Shown: positions 8,421-17,247 of the stretch, piece by piece
Layout: the number at the start of each line of letters is the position of its first letter
How positions within the stretch are numbered: position 1 is the stretch's first letter
Origin: Nitrospinaceae bacterium
GTDB lineage: Bacteria; Nitrospinota; Nitrospinia; Nitrospinales; Nitrospinaceae
NCBI GenBank assembly: GCA_024644405.1
Contig: JAHELC010000001.1
Coordinates: forward strand, 196,854-260,853
DNA length: 64,000 bases
Direction of reading: 5' to 3'
The notes under the pieces: model-generated
The model's database searches: none
Seen by the model: the letters and a program-made list of their open reading frames with translations, nothing else
What the model was told of the DNA's origin: nothing
Position numbers and translations under genes: made by a program

Positions 8421-10877
8421 TTATTTTCTAATCGTCACCCAGCTCACGGCTTTCCCCGCTTCGGCGAGGGACATCACACCCTGCTCGTCGGAAACTTTCG
8501 GAAGCACCACGCCGCCCGGATTGCATCGATTAGACACGCGGACTTCGGCTTTCACTTCATGCCCGTTGCCGGTGACGCGCACTTCGTCGCCCTCCTTCAC
8601 GCCGAACGTGGCGGCATCGCTGGCATGCAGATGCACGGTCGATGGCTGGAACTGATGCGCCAGATTCGACTCCGCATCGAGAATCTTATCGTGACTGAAC
8701 AATACATTTGCCACCCGCAGGACCAATCCATTCCCCGTATTGACGCCATCAGATGCGGAGGCGCCGTTAGTCGACGCCACCGCCCCGCGGTTTTTGCCTT
8801 GCTTGCGAATGGCAGAGCGTTTGATTTCCTGATAACCGTTGACCTTTTCAGCGATCTCCGCAGTGACCGCATGCACGTCCTTGGGCGCCGTCTCCTGCCC
8901 CAGTTCCTTCGCGATCATGGAAACGATTTTCCAATCGGCGGGATTGTCAGTCGTCAATCCTTTGGTGCGTAACTGCACCCGACCGCCTACGTTGGTGGTC
9001 GTGCCTTCATCGAAACCGGGCCCGTTGGACGGCAGAACGATCTGCGCCAGTTTCGCGGTTTCAGTTTCCATCATGTCGTGGATGACCAGCAGATCAAGTT
9101 TCTTGAGCGCTTCGCCCACCTCATGGCCGCTGGGGAAGTCGACGACCGGGTTGGATCGGTACACCACCAGCGCTTTCAACTCTCCCGATTTGGCTTTCTC
9201 GATCATCTCCAAAGCCGACAATCCTTTTTCAAGCGGCGCGGTGTCGCCCCATTTGGCTTTGATAGTGTCGCCATCGGATAACGCAACGCCGCCGGGATAA
9301 CTGTCCGGAAGGATCCCCATATCCATTGCCCCCACCGAGTTGGTAACGGGAGCCGCAGGCATCGCACCAACGGTGGTTTCTGCCAGCCCATCCGCCGTGG
9401 AGAGGCATTGCTTTAATATATGAACGGAAGATCCGGTCAATGCGGCGGGATTATAAATCACGCAGACTTTACCCGCGCTTTTGATCTTCTCCGCGAGAGT
9501 TTTCAGTTGGTCGACAGAAACACCGGTTTTATTCTCGAGGTCCGATCCCGCCGATTGCCCCTGTAATGCCGCGTTCAGTCCGGCGAGCACTGCGCCGTCC
9601 GTCCCAACGTTGTAGCGCAGGGATTGTGTTGCATATTTATCCATCAAGGTCTGCTGATCGTTTAAAACTACCATTTGAACGCCCTGCCGCGTCATCGCTT
9701 TTTTGAGACGCAGGTCGAGGATCGGCAGTTCCTCCGTCGGGTCGCTGGCGATCAACACCACCAGATCGGAGGTCTCCACGTCCAGCAAGTCAAAATGCGC
9801 CACCGGCAGGCCGGGCGTGTCGGTATAGGTTTTGTGATCGATGTTGTTGGTGCCGAGGTTTTGCCGGAACAGCTTCTGATAAGAGTACAAATCTTCATTC
9901 AATCCGTAACCGGAACCGATGAACCCGACACTCTGGGGTCCGTGCGCTTCCACAATTTTCTTGAGAGACGCCGCCACTTCGCTACAGGCGTCCTGGATGC
10001 TCACCGCCTGCCCCTGTTTCCGGGGTTGCGTGATCCGGTTTTTGCTTTTGGTGAAGTCATAGCCCCAGCGCGCCTTGTCGCAAATCCAGCCGTCGTCCAC
10101 CAGATCGTTGGGCCGGGTGGTGATGCGTTTCATTTCGTTGAGGCGCGTGCCGAGCGTCATGTTGCAGTTGCAGGCACAATGACCGCACAGGGTATTGGCA
10201 TTGGTGAGGTCCCACGCCCGGGCGGTGAAACGGAAATCGGTATTGGTGAGCGCGCCGACGGGACAGATGTCAATCACGTTGCCGGAGAACCGCGTGTCGT
10301 AGGGCTTGTCATTAAACGTCGCAACCCGGTTCTGGAATCCCCGGTTGAGCATGACCAGCGCCTGGTCCTTTTCAATAATGTCGCTGTAACGCGTGCACCG
10401 CTGGCAGGCGATGCACCGTTCGCGGTCGATGGTGATCACCGGGCTGAGCGGGGTGGCCTTATCGCGATGGAAACGGTTGTACTCCATGCGCGTATCGGGC
10501 GGGCCGAACTTGAACGTGTTGTCCTGAAGCGGACACTCGCCGCCCTTGTCACACACCGGGCAGTCCAGGGGGTGATTCAGCAGCGTGAACTCCAGCACGC
10601 CTTTCTGCGCTTTTTCGACTTTATCCGTGTTGGTCTTGACCACCATGCCCTCGCCGGCCGCCAACGTGCAGGCGGTGGTCAGCTTCGGCATCTTCTCCAC
10701 CTCGACCAGACACATGCGGCAACAACCGAACGGACCCAGCTTTTCGTGATAACAGAAGACCGGGATTTCGATATCCACGGTTTTGGCGGCATCCACCACG
10801 ACCGTTCCTTTGGGGACGGTTACGGTTTTGCCGTCGATGGTCAACGTGACAGTATCGGTTTGAGTTGCGGTATTCAT
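8421..10877 (-). CDS. nuoG: NADH:quinone oxidoreductase subunit G (Fe-S, molybdopterin-fold)
   Basis: This 818-residue subunit begins with a [2Fe-2S] ferredoxin domain (FCYHEKLGPFGCCRMC, N1b). It is followed by HPLDCPVCDKGGECPLQ (N5) and CIACQRCTRYSDII with ICPVGAL (N4). The molybdopterin-oxidoreductase-like domain opens with CGHCACNC and a fourth Cys exactly 27 residues later (WICDKARWG). That CxxCxxxCx27C pattern is the extra N7 cluster found in only part of the NuoG family. The C-terminal domain (about 700-815) resembles molybdopterin dinucleotide-binding folds (HASDAATFGVKEGDEVRVTG). Its ATG follows the nuoF stop with no gap. Confidence 0.96.
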   Translation of the reverse strand: MNTATQTDTVTLTIDGKTVTVPKGTVVVDAAKTVDIEIPVFCYHEKLGPFGCCRMCLVEVEKMPKLTTACTLAAGEGMVVKTNTDKVEKAQKGVLEFTLLNHPLDCPVCDKGGECPLQDNTFKFGPPDTRMEYNRFHRDKATPLSPVITIDRERCIACQRCTRYSDIIEKDQALVMLNRGFQNRVATFNDKPYDTRFSGNVIDICPVGALTNTDFRFTARAWDLTNANTLCGHCACNCNMTLGTRLNEMKRITTRPNDLVDDGWICDKARWGYDFTKSKNRITQPRKQGQAVSIQDACSEVAASLKKIVEAHGPQSVGFIGSGYGLNEDLYSYQKLFRQNLGTNNIDHKTYTDTPGLPVAHFDLLDVETSDLVVLIASDPTEELPILDLRLKKAMTRQGVQMVVLNDQQTLMDKYATQSLRYNVGTDGAVLAGLNAALQGQSAGSDLENKTGVSVDQLKTLAEKIKSAGKVCVIYNPAALTGSSVHILKQCLSTADGLAETTVGAMPAAPVTNSVGAMDMGILPDSYPGGVALSDGDTIKAKWGDTAPLEKGLSALEMIEKAKSGELKALVVYRSNPVVDFPSGHEVGEALKKLDLLVIHDMMETETAKLAQIVLPSNGPGFDEGTTTNVGGRVQLRTKGLTTDNPADWKIVSMIAKELGQETAPKDVHAVTAEIAEKVNGYQEIKRSAIRKQGKNRGAVASTNGASASDGVNTGNGLVLRVANVLFSHDKILDAESNLAHQFQPSTVHLHASDAATFGVKEGDEVRVTGNGHEVKAEVRVSNRCNPGGVVLPKVSDEQGVMSLAEAGKAVSWVTIRK

Positions 10878-12149
10878 TTAATGAGTCCCTACCGGTTGTT
10901 CGGATTTCAGGGAAGCAATCAGGTCTTCGTAATCCTCGGGAAAATACTGGATACTGCTGACGATGGGCGCGACGGCGGCATCGCCCAGCGGACAAAAACA
11001 TTTGAATGCCATGTTGTCGCAGATGTCGTTGAGCAGTTCCACCTGCTCCGGCTTGCCCTTTCGGGTGATTATATCTGACAGAATCTGATACATCCAGCGC
11101 GTGCCTTCCCGGCACGGGGTGCATTTACCACAAGACTCATGCATGTAAAAATGAGTCAGCACCAGGGCTTCGACCACGACGTTGGTGGTGTCGTCCATAA
11201 CGATGAGCGCGCCGGAGCCGAGCATGGTGCCCGCCGCCTGCAGGGATTCGTAATCGTAGGGCACATCCGCCTGGGACGCCGGCAACATGGGCACCGAGGA
11301 GCCGCCGGGAATGAACGCTTTCAGCTTGTTGCCGTTGCGGATACCGCCGGCGTATTTTTCAATCAGGTCGATGGTCGGCGTCCCCAACGGAATTTCGTAG
11401 TTGCCCGGTTTGTTGACATGACCGGACACGCTGACCAGTTTCGTGCCTTTGCTCTTTTCAGTCCCTATGGCCGCGTAGGCTTCGGCACCGTTCCGGACGA
11501 TATAAGGCAGGGCGCACAGGGTTTCGACATTATTGACAATGGTCGGTTTGCCGTACAACCCTTCGACCGCCGGGAACGGCGGTTTCAATCGCGGCTCGCC
11601 CCGGTAGCCTTCCAGCGAGGTTAACAACGCCGATTCCTCACCGCAGATGTAGGCGCCCGCGCCCATGTGCGTGTGGATATCGAGATTGAATCCGGACCCC
11701 AGGATGTTTTTACCCAGGTAACCTTTGGCGTAAGCCTCTTCCATGGCTTTTTCCATGACCGGCTCGTATTCCCAGAACTCGCCGCGCATATAGTTATAAC
11801 CGGTTTCGATCCGGCAGGCGTAGGAACACAGGATCATTCCTTCGATCAGGAGATGCGGGTTCTTCATGATCAATTCGCGGTCCTTGCAGGTACCGGGTTC
11901 CGATTCGTCGGCATTGCAGGCGAGGTAGCGCGGAAACACATCCTTGGCCAGGAAACTCCATTTAAGCCCTGTGGGGAATCCCGCCCCACCGCGTCCGCGC
12001 AAGCCGGAAGCCTTGACCATCTCCACGACCTCATCCGGCTCCATCGCGAACGCTTTCTTGAGAGCCTTATAGCCATCGAGAGTTTTCTCATACACGTCGA
12101 TGGACGCCAGGTTCGGGGTATTGATGTCTTTAAACAGAATTTCAGTCAT
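10878..12149 (-). CDS. nuoF: NADH:quinone oxidoreductase subunit F (NADH/FMN)
   Basis: The 423-residue flavoprotein subunit oxidises NADH. It has the NADH/FMN-binding glycine loop GRGGAGFPTGLKWSF, the FMN loop GAYICGEESALLTSLEG, a SLBB segment (VSGHVNKPGNYEIPLG) and the N3 cluster ligands ESCGKCTPCREGT, with a later Cys in KCFCPLGDAA. The length is usual. It lies 6 bases after nuoE and directly abuts nuoG. Confidence 0.97.
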   Translation of the reverse strand: MTEILFKDINTPNLASIDVYEKTLDGYKALKKAFAMEPDEVVEMVKASGLRGRGGAGFPTGLKWSFLAKDVFPRYLACNADESEPGTCKDRELIMKNPHLLIEGMILCSYACRIETGYNYMRGEFWEYEPVMEKAMEEAYAKGYLGKNILGSGFNLDIHTHMGAGAYICGEESALLTSLEGYRGEPRLKPPFPAVEGLYGKPTIVNNVETLCALPYIVRNGAEAYAAIGTEKSKGTKLVSVSGHVNKPGNYEIPLGTPTIDLIEKYAGGIRNGNKLKAFIPGGSSVPMLPASQADVPYDYESLQAAGTMLGSGALIVMDDTTNVVVEALVLTHFYMHESCGKCTPCREGTRWMYQILSDIITRKGKPEQVELLNDICDNMAFKCFCPLGDAAVAPIVSSIQYFPEDYEDLIASLKSEQPVGTH

Positions 12150-12155
12150 AAGTTT

Positions 12156-12632
12156 CTACTGGTACGACTCCAGAATCTGATCCACCTTTTCCGGAGTCAT
12201 ATTGACGTGATATTTATTGTTGACCTGCATCACCGGCGCCTCGCAACAGGCGGCCAGGCATTCCTCTTTCAACAGGGTGAATTTTTTATCCGGGGTGGTC
12301 TCGCCCTCCTTGATCCCCAGTTTTTTCTCGGTGTATTCCAGCAGATTGTCGCACCCGTTGAGATGACAACTGATATTGATGCAAAACTTGACGACGTACT
12401 TGCCGACCGGCTTGGTGTAGTACATCGTATAGAAAGTGCAGACCGATTCGACGTACGCCGGAGACACATCCAGACGCTTGCCGATATCGACCATCGCTTC
12501 CGGGGTGATGTACCCTTCCTGCGCCTGCGCCAGCGTCAGCAAAGGCAACAGCGCCGAGACTTTTCGTTCCTCGGGATACTTGGCCAGAATTTTTACGATC
12601 CGGGTTTCGGAGGCTTCGGTAAAAGCAAACAT
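12156..12632 (-). CDS. nuoE: NADH:quinone oxidoreductase subunit E ([2Fe-2S])
   Basis: This 158-residue thioredoxin-fold subunit carries cluster N1a, with ligands C-x4-C (CINISCHLNG) and C-x3-C (ECLAACCEAP). The frame is open further upstream, but the ATG at 12632 (MFAFTEASETRIV) gives the family's length. It also overlaps the nuoD stop by one base (TGATG), which indicates coupled translation. In the first ligand block His replaces the usual residue after the second Cys. Confidence 0.95.
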   Translation of the reverse strand: MFAFTEASETRIVKILAKYPEERKVSALLPLLTLAQAQEGYITPEAMVDIGKRLDVSPAYVESVCTFYTMYYTKPVGKYVVKFCINISCHLNGCDNLLEYTEKKLGIKEGETTPDKKFTLLKEECLAACCEAPVMQVNNKYHVNMTPEKVDQILESYQ

Positions 12633-13834
12633 CAGCGATCCACCTCCCCCATCACGATATCGATGCTCCCGATGATGGCCACGACATCGGCGATAAACGC
12701 GCCTTCCATCATTTTGCACATGCCGGGAATGCCCATGAACGACGGCGCACGCAGTTTCATCCGGTAGGGCGTGTTGGAACCGTCGGAAACAATATAAAAC
12801 CCGACTTCCCCGCGCGCCCCTTCGGTGGGCACATAGGCCGACCCCCTGGGCACCTTGACGCCGTCGGACACCAGCTTGAAGTGGTGAATCAGCGACTCCA
12901 TACTCGTGTGGAGCGTTTCGCGCGGCGGCAATGAAACTTTGTTGTCTTCAATTTTGTAGGGCCCGTCCGGCAGGTTGTCGAGGGCCTGCTTGATGATTTC
13001 GCGGCTTTGCCGCATCTCTTCCACCCGCACCAGGTAACGGTCGTAGATGTCACCGTGATCCTGGGTGGGAACGTCAAATTTGAAATCGTCGTAACGCGAG
13101 TATGGCCGTTTTTTGCGCCAGTCCCAATCGAGACCGGCGGCGCGCAGTACCGGACCGCTCATGCTCCAGTTCATCGCTTCCTCTTTGGTCATGGTGCCGA
13201 TGCCGCGGGTGCGGTCGAGCCAGATCGGGTTGTTGGTGAGCAGGCTTTCGTATTCATCAATTTTGGCGGGAACGTGGTCGACGAACTTCCGGACCCCGTC
13301 CAGCCATTGCGGCGTTGCATCCTGCGCCACCCCGCCGATACGGATGTAACTGGTCATCATCCGCACGCCGGAAATCATTTCGTTGAGATCGAGAATCATC
13401 TCGCGTTCGCGCCAGGCGTAGAGGAAGACCGTCATCGCCCCGATGTCCAGCGCGTGCGTCCCGAGCCATACCAGGTGACTGCCGATGCGCCCCAGCTCGC
13501 ACATGATGACACGCAGGTAATCGGCACGCGCCGGCAATTCCTGAAGACCCAGCAGTCGTTCGACGGTCAGGCAGAAGGCAAGGTTGTTTTGCGGCGGACT
13601 CAGATAATCGAGCCGGTCGGTCATGGGAATGCAATGCACGTAACGCTTGTTCTCAGCGGTCTTTTCGATGCCGGTGTGAAGAAACCCGATGTCCGGTTCG
13701 GCGGTCCTCACGATTTCTCCGTCCATCTCCAGGATCACACGGAACACACCGTGCGTGCTGGGATGTTGCGGACCCATGTTGAGGGTCATCGTGTCTTTAT
13801 CGCGCTCGAGTAAGCCCTGTTCGGTTACGCCCAT
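12632..13834 (-). CDS. nuoD: NADH:quinone oxidoreductase subunit D (49 kDa)
   Basis: The 400-residue subunit lines the quinone-binding cavity and is related to the large subunit of NiFe hydrogenases. Hallmarks are MGPQHPSTHGVFRVILEMDGE, GFLHTGIEKTAENKRY, the quinone-site PMTDRLDYLSPPQNN, FYLYAWRERE-like residues (FLYAWRERE), the C-terminal PTEGARGEVGFYIVSDGSNTPYR-type block, and DVVAIIGSIDIVMGEVDR. The start overlaps the nuoC end by 10 bases. Confidence 0.97.
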   Translation of the reverse strand: MGVTEQGLLERDKDTMTLNMGPQHPSTHGVFRVILEMDGEIVRTAEPDIGFLHTGIEKTAENKRYVHCIPMTDRLDYLSPPQNNLAFCLTVERLLGLQELPARADYLRVIMCELGRIGSHLVWLGTHALDIGAMTVFLYAWREREMILDLNEMISGVRMMTSYIRIGGVAQDATPQWLDGVRKFVDHVPAKIDEYESLLTNNPIWLDRTRGIGTMTKEEAMNWSMSGPVLRAAGLDWDWRKKRPYSRYDDFKFDVPTQDHGDIYDRYLVRVEEMRQSREIIKQALDNLPDGPYKIEDNKVSLPPRETLHTSMESLIHHFKLVSDGVKVPRGSAYVPTEGARGEVGFYIVSDGSNTPYRMKLRAPSFMGIPGMCKMMEGAFIADVVAIIGSIDIVMGEVDR

Positions 13835-14367
13835 GGATCGGCTTTCACGTCTTCTTGAGTTTTAATAAGTTCGCTTTTGTGGTCCGGGTTGAAGGAAAAG
13901 GCGACTTCTTCCACGGTCAACGGATAATCCTTGAGTAAAGGATGTCCTTCCCAGCCTTCCGGCATGATCAACCGTTTCATATTGGGATGGCCGGTGACGG
14001 TGAACCCGAACATGTCGTACAACTCCCGTTCGGGAAAATCGGCGCCCCGCCACAGATGATAGACCGAAGGAATCGTCGGTTCGTCCTCCGGCAAACCCAC
14101 ATGGATGCGGATGTGACGATCCTTCGTCAGGGAGTACAATTCATACACCACGTCAAACCGGGGTTCGCGATCCTGCTCCAGGTAATCCACCCCGGTGATC
14201 TGCGACAGGTAATCGAAATCCTTGTTTTGCTTCAGATCCTCCATCACCGCCAGAAACTGTTCCAGCGCGACATGAAGGATCAATTCCCCGTGGGACGTCA
14301 TCTCTGAGTGGGTGATGGCGGAACCAAAGGTTGCTTCGAGTTGTTCTTTAATAGCTTCGTTGGTCAT
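13825..14367 (-). CDS. nuoC: NADH:quinone oxidoreductase subunit C (30 kDa)
   Basis: This 180-residue peripheral subunit is recognised by the signature [17 protein letters not shown] and by [19 protein letters not shown]. The frame extends far upstream in the nuoB region, but the ATG at 14367 ([15 protein letters not shown]) is correct. It overlaps the nuoB stop as ATGA and gives the family length. NuoC and NuoD are separate proteins here, not fused as in E. coli. Confidence 0.95.
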   Translation of the reverse strand: MTNEAIKEQLEATFGSAITHSEMTSHGELILHVALEQFLAVMEDLKQNKDFDYLSQITGVDYLEQDREPRFDVVYELYSLTKDRHIRIHVGLPEDEPTIPSVYHLWRGADFPERELYDMFGFTVTGHPNMKRLIMPEGWEGHPLLKDYPLTVEEVAFSFNPDHKSELIKTQEDVKADPWA

Positions 14368-14948
14368 GCCACCCTTTGCCTGGCTTTTTCGCTCCCGGCT
14401 TCTTTGAGGATTTTTTCCTGCAGCTTGATGACTCCATACAGGAGCGCTTCCGGACCCGGGGGGCAACCGGGTACGTACACGTCGACCGGCACCACGCGGT
14501 CGACCCCTTGCACAATGGCGTAGTTGTTGAAAATACCACCGCACGAAGAGCAGGCGCCCATAGCGATGACCCATTTCGGTTCGGGCATCTGGTTGTAGAT
14601 GCGTTTCAACACGGGCGCCATTTTCTGCGAGACCCGGCCGGAGACGATCATCAGATCCGCCTGGCGCGGGGAAGCGCGGAAGACTTCGGCGCCGAACCGC
14701 GCCGCATCCCAACGGGAGTTGGCCATCGCCATCATCTCAATGGCGCAACAGGCCAGGCCGAACGTGGCCGGCCACAGTGCATTCTTCTGTGCCCATCCGA
14801 CCACCTTGCCCAGCTTGGTGGTCAATATGCTGTCGTACACCGCGCCGGAAAATTCCGCACCCAATTGGTCCAGCGCCTCTTTGGCGTTCAATTTCAGATT
14901 ATCGATTTCGGTCTCTATGTTATCGACCGCTTCATCCATCAATCCCAT
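14364..14948 (-). CDS. nuoB: NADH:quinone oxidoreductase subunit B (N2 cluster)
   Basis: This subunit, about 194 residues long, holds the terminal cluster N2 that reduces quinone. The ligands are in LACCAIEMM (tandem Cys), GACSSCGG and [11 protein letters not shown]. An N-terminal helical extension of about 45 residues precedes the core. The ATG at 14948 has GGAGG six bases upstream; ATG 14939 overlaps the nuoA stop as TGATG and is the alternative. It is encoded between nuoA and nuoC. Confidence 0.95.
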   Translation of the reverse strand: MGLMDEAVDNIETEIDNLKLNAKEALDQLGAEFSGAVYDSILTTKLGKVVGWAQKNALWPATFGLACCAIEMMAMANSRWDAARFGAEVFRASPRQADLMIVSGRVSQKMAPVLKRIYNQMPEPKWVIAMGACSSCGGIFNNYAIVQGVDRVVPVDVYVPGCPPGPEALLYGVIKLQEKILKEAGSEKARQRVA

Positions 14949-15292
14949 TCCAAACCTCCTCGTCCCCAAATGAAGACGTAAGCGACGGCCAAAATAGCCA
15001 CGAAAACCACCATTTCGATCAATCCGAACAGCTTGAGCTCATCCAGCGCCACCGCCCAGGGGTACATGAACACCACCTCGATATCAAAAATGATAAACAG
15101 CATGGCAATGGTGGCAAACCGTACCGGGAACCGGCCTTTGGCTTCCTCCGAGGGCAGCATGCCACACTCGTAGGGCAGATTTTTTTCAACCGTGGAGTTC
15201 TTCGGCCCGAGGATCGACGAGAGCACCAGCACACCGCCCACTACGGCAAGCGCGACAAGGGCAAAAATGATGACGAATAGATATTCACTCAC
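14939..15292 (-). CDS. nuoA: NADH:quinone oxidoreductase subunit A
   Basis: This 117-residue subunit has three membrane helices. The conserved [11 protein letters not shown] loop sits between helices 1 and 2, and [18 protein letters not shown] in helix 2 carries the Asp and Glu that face the E-channel. The start seems to be a GTG at 15292 without an obvious Shine-Dalgarno sequence. It is the first gene of the nuo operon, about 160 bases downstream of a strong promoter. Confidence 0.95.
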   Translation of the reverse strand: MSEYLFVIIFALVALAVVGGVLVLSSILGPKNSTVEKNLPYECGMLPSEEAKGRFPVRFATIAMLFIIFDIEVVFMYPWAVALDELKLFGLIEMVVFVAILAVAYVFIWGRGGLEWD

Positions 15293-15697
15293 AGAACTGT
15301 GTCCGTAATGGATAGGTTTCCTAATTGGAAATCCGGGGAATTGCTTTTAGAACAAGAGTTTCAGCCCGATGCACCAGGGTGGCCGGACCGCCCGGTTTTA
15401 CTCAATCCGGTATTGTATCACTCCCACTTTTCCCACGCGGAAAAGTATTGGAGTTGGCGATTATATTCGGCCCTTAGGACCCTGTCAATTATTGATTTAT
15501 TCCGTATCCCGGGCCATCGCCGCCGGACCCTGGAAGACCAAAATACAGGTTTCTAAAGGCTTTACGGGCAATCGGGTTCCTGCATATTCGTGAGAGGAAT
15601 CGGCGAATTCCAAGAAGGCGAATTCCACCGGGATAAACCGGGTGTTCGTTTTCCGCAAAGGAAAAGACAGGCCCCACGGGAAAGCCAGGATTAAGGC
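15293..15697 (-). other. 405-base gap upstream of nuoA: leader and promoter
   Basis: No credible gene lies here. The part nearest nuoA would be the operon's 5' leader. It contains a strong hairpin, CTTTTCC/GGAAAAG, at about 15424-15442, close to the predicted transcription start. Farther upstream, between the promoter and the end of the 445-residue gene, an 11-base direct repeat (GGCGAATTCCA) occurs twice, near 15602 and 15618. I saw no clear terminator for the upstream gene. Confidence 0.5.
15460..15488 (-). promoter_or_regulatory. Consensus sigma-70 promoter of the nuo operon
   Basis: On the minus strand TTGACA (15488-15483) and TATAAT (15465-15460) are both perfect hexamers with exactly 17 bases between them. 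The predicted start near 15453 gives an untranslated leader of about 160 bases before nuoA. Confidence 0.8.
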
Positions 15698-17035
15698 TTA
15701 CTCCGGCACTTCCAGGTGGAGGCGGTAGATGAGGCCGGAGGGGTTTTCTTCCGGCGCGGTGACGGCGGGGTTGGCGTAATTGATGACTTCAAACGTCACT
15801 GTATTGTCACCCTCCTTCAGGTACTGGTTAAAATCGACAATAAAGGGATCGGGAAAATCCGCGCCGCCGTATTCCTGCTTCAGCGACACATCGTTGACGG
15901 TGATGTGGCAGGTGTCGTCACTGCGGACATACAGTTCCGCCCGCTTGACGGACCGGGCCTTGCCGTTGGGGACATCAAACTGCAGGCGGAATTGGTTCTT
16001 GCTTCCGGTCTTGGCTTCTTCGAGGGTGATCTGTTCGCGGATCCATACCCATTGACTGCCCTTGATGCCCCGCCACTGGCTGAGGGGATCGCAGATGACC
16101 GCCGGTTTCCACGTCTTGGTTGCGGTATCGTAATATTCGGTCTCTTCTCCGCTCACAAAGACCTGGGTGCGGGTTTTTTGTTCGGATGCCGGGTGCGATT
16201 CCGGCGCCAGGGGTTTGCTCTCTTCCCAGAGCGTTTGGTTCAGTTCCATATAGTAATCGTACAAACCGTTTTTCTTTTTGACCAGCATCATGCTGGGACG
16301 CGGATGATTCCGCCCCAGGTACGGACCGATGTCGGCAATCATGAACCCGTTTGAATGACCTTCATCCACGGAAATGAAGGAATGAGAAGGAATGGAGCTG
16401 TAGGTATGAACCGTCAGTTTTGCTTTGCTGGATGACGGACTCATCTCTTCAATTTCATGTTGCAGTTTCTGCAGAAGCAGCAGGGAGGTCTTGATTTCGT
16501 TCTTGAAGGTCGACTTGCCGCCAATCTGCCGGGTGATCATTTCGACGATTTCCGAATCGGGGTCGATGACCAGCAGTTTGACATTAATGCCGCTCAACAC
16601 CTTTTCCTTCAGCAGATCGCGGCTACCCGTGGAGATGGACAACAGCGACGTGCCGCCGATGAAAATCTCGTGCCGGACGTCTTTGAACAGTCCCTGAAAA
16701 GTAACCGCCTGTCCCAGTTCCGAACGGTTTTTATAAATGCCCTGGATGCCCAACCGCACGGCATGGGGATTGACAATATCCTGCAGGGCTTCCTTGTATT
16801 CATTGAAGGTGAGTTCCCGCAGAAACAATTCATAACCCAGCGACACCACACCGATCATGGAGATCAGCAGGGAAAACTCCTTGATCGGGTCCAGCCAGAT
16901 GCTTTCGTGCGGAATCAATTTGCCCGCGCCCATATACAACCCGGCGCCGGTCACAAAGATCATCACCGCCAGAAACAGAACGCGGTCGCGTATCCAGGAC
17001 CGGACTCGTATGCTTTTTTTATTGTCTTTTTCCAT
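15698..17035 (-). CDS. Two-helix membrane protein with PLD-like and beta-sandwich domains
   Basis: The 445-residue product starts with a basic segment (KDNKKSIRVRSWIRDR), then two membrane helices (about 18-38 and 50-70). By the positive-inside rule this leaves the bulk of the protein in the cytoplasm. Residues 80-260 contain IFIGGTSLLSIS, LSGINVKLLVIDPDSEIV and a later NGFMIADIGPYLG. The layout resembles phospholipase D-like/DUF5919 proteins, but I do not see a canonical HxKxxxxD motif. Residues about 290-445 look like a jelly-roll domain (AELYVRSDDTCHITVND, YLKEGDNTVTFEVINYA), as in galactose-binding folds. Function unknown. Confidence 0.7.
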   Translation of the reverse strand: MEKDNKKSIRVRSWIRDRVLFLAVMIFVTGAGLYMGAGKLIPHESIWLDPIKEFSLLISMIGVVSLGYELFLRELTFNEYKEALQDIVNPHAVRLGIQGIYKNRSELGQAVTFQGLFKDVRHEIFIGGTSLLSISTGSRDLLKEKVLSGINVKLLVIDPDSEIVEMITRQIGGKSTFKNEIKTSLLLLQKLQHEIEEMSPSSSKAKLTVHTYSSIPSHSFISVDEGHSNGFMIADIGPYLGRNHPRPSMMLVKKKNGLYDYYMELNQTLWEESKPLAPESHPASEQKTRTQVFVSGEETEYYDTATKTWKPAVICDPLSQWRGIKGSQWVWIREQITLEEAKTGSKNQFRLQFDVPNGKARSVKRAELYVRSDDTCHITVNDVSLKQEYGGADFPDPFIVDFNQYLKEGDNTVTFEVINYANPAVTAPEENPSGLIYRLHLEVPE

Positions 17036-17144
17036 CGTTTCTCAAAAAATCAGGAATTTATTCGTAAGGGAAGGCTCGGTAACCGTTCTACCAACTCGAT
17101 ATTACAGGAAATACAGAGGTTGCACAACAAATGAGATGGTTAGA

Positions 17145-17174
17145 AATATATGAGAACTATTGGTAATTTTTCAA
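17145..17174 (-). promoter_or_regulatory. Putative promoter for the 445-residue membrane protein
   Basis: On the minus strand TTGAAA (17174-17169) and TATATT (17150-17145) are 18 bases apart, about 110 bases before the ATG. A second weaker pair (TTGTGC, 17 bases, TAATAT) lies closer to the gene. Confidence 0.4.
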
Positions 17175-17232
17175 AAGCACGGTGGCGATAGAAATTTTTT
17201 GATCGCGCTCCCCCGCTCCAGCTAAATTCGCG

Positions 17233-17247
17233 CCGGGCCGCGCCCGG
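17233..17247 (-). terminator. GC-rich hairpin directly after the 767-residue gene
   Basis: The inverted repeat CCGGGC-GCG-GCCCGG begins with the first base after the TAA stop. It has a perfect 6-base GC stem but is followed by only a short AT stretch rather than a U-run, so terminator function is uncertain. Confidence 0.4.

Noticed and set aside
9675-11078. 467-codon plus-strand open frame
   Set aside because: It lies antisense to nuoG/nuoF, is a by-product of their codon bias, and contains no known domain or ribosome site.
15299-15556. 85-codon plus-strand frame upstream of nuoA
   Set aside because: It overlaps the nuo promoter and leader and has no recognisable domain; it is probably chance.
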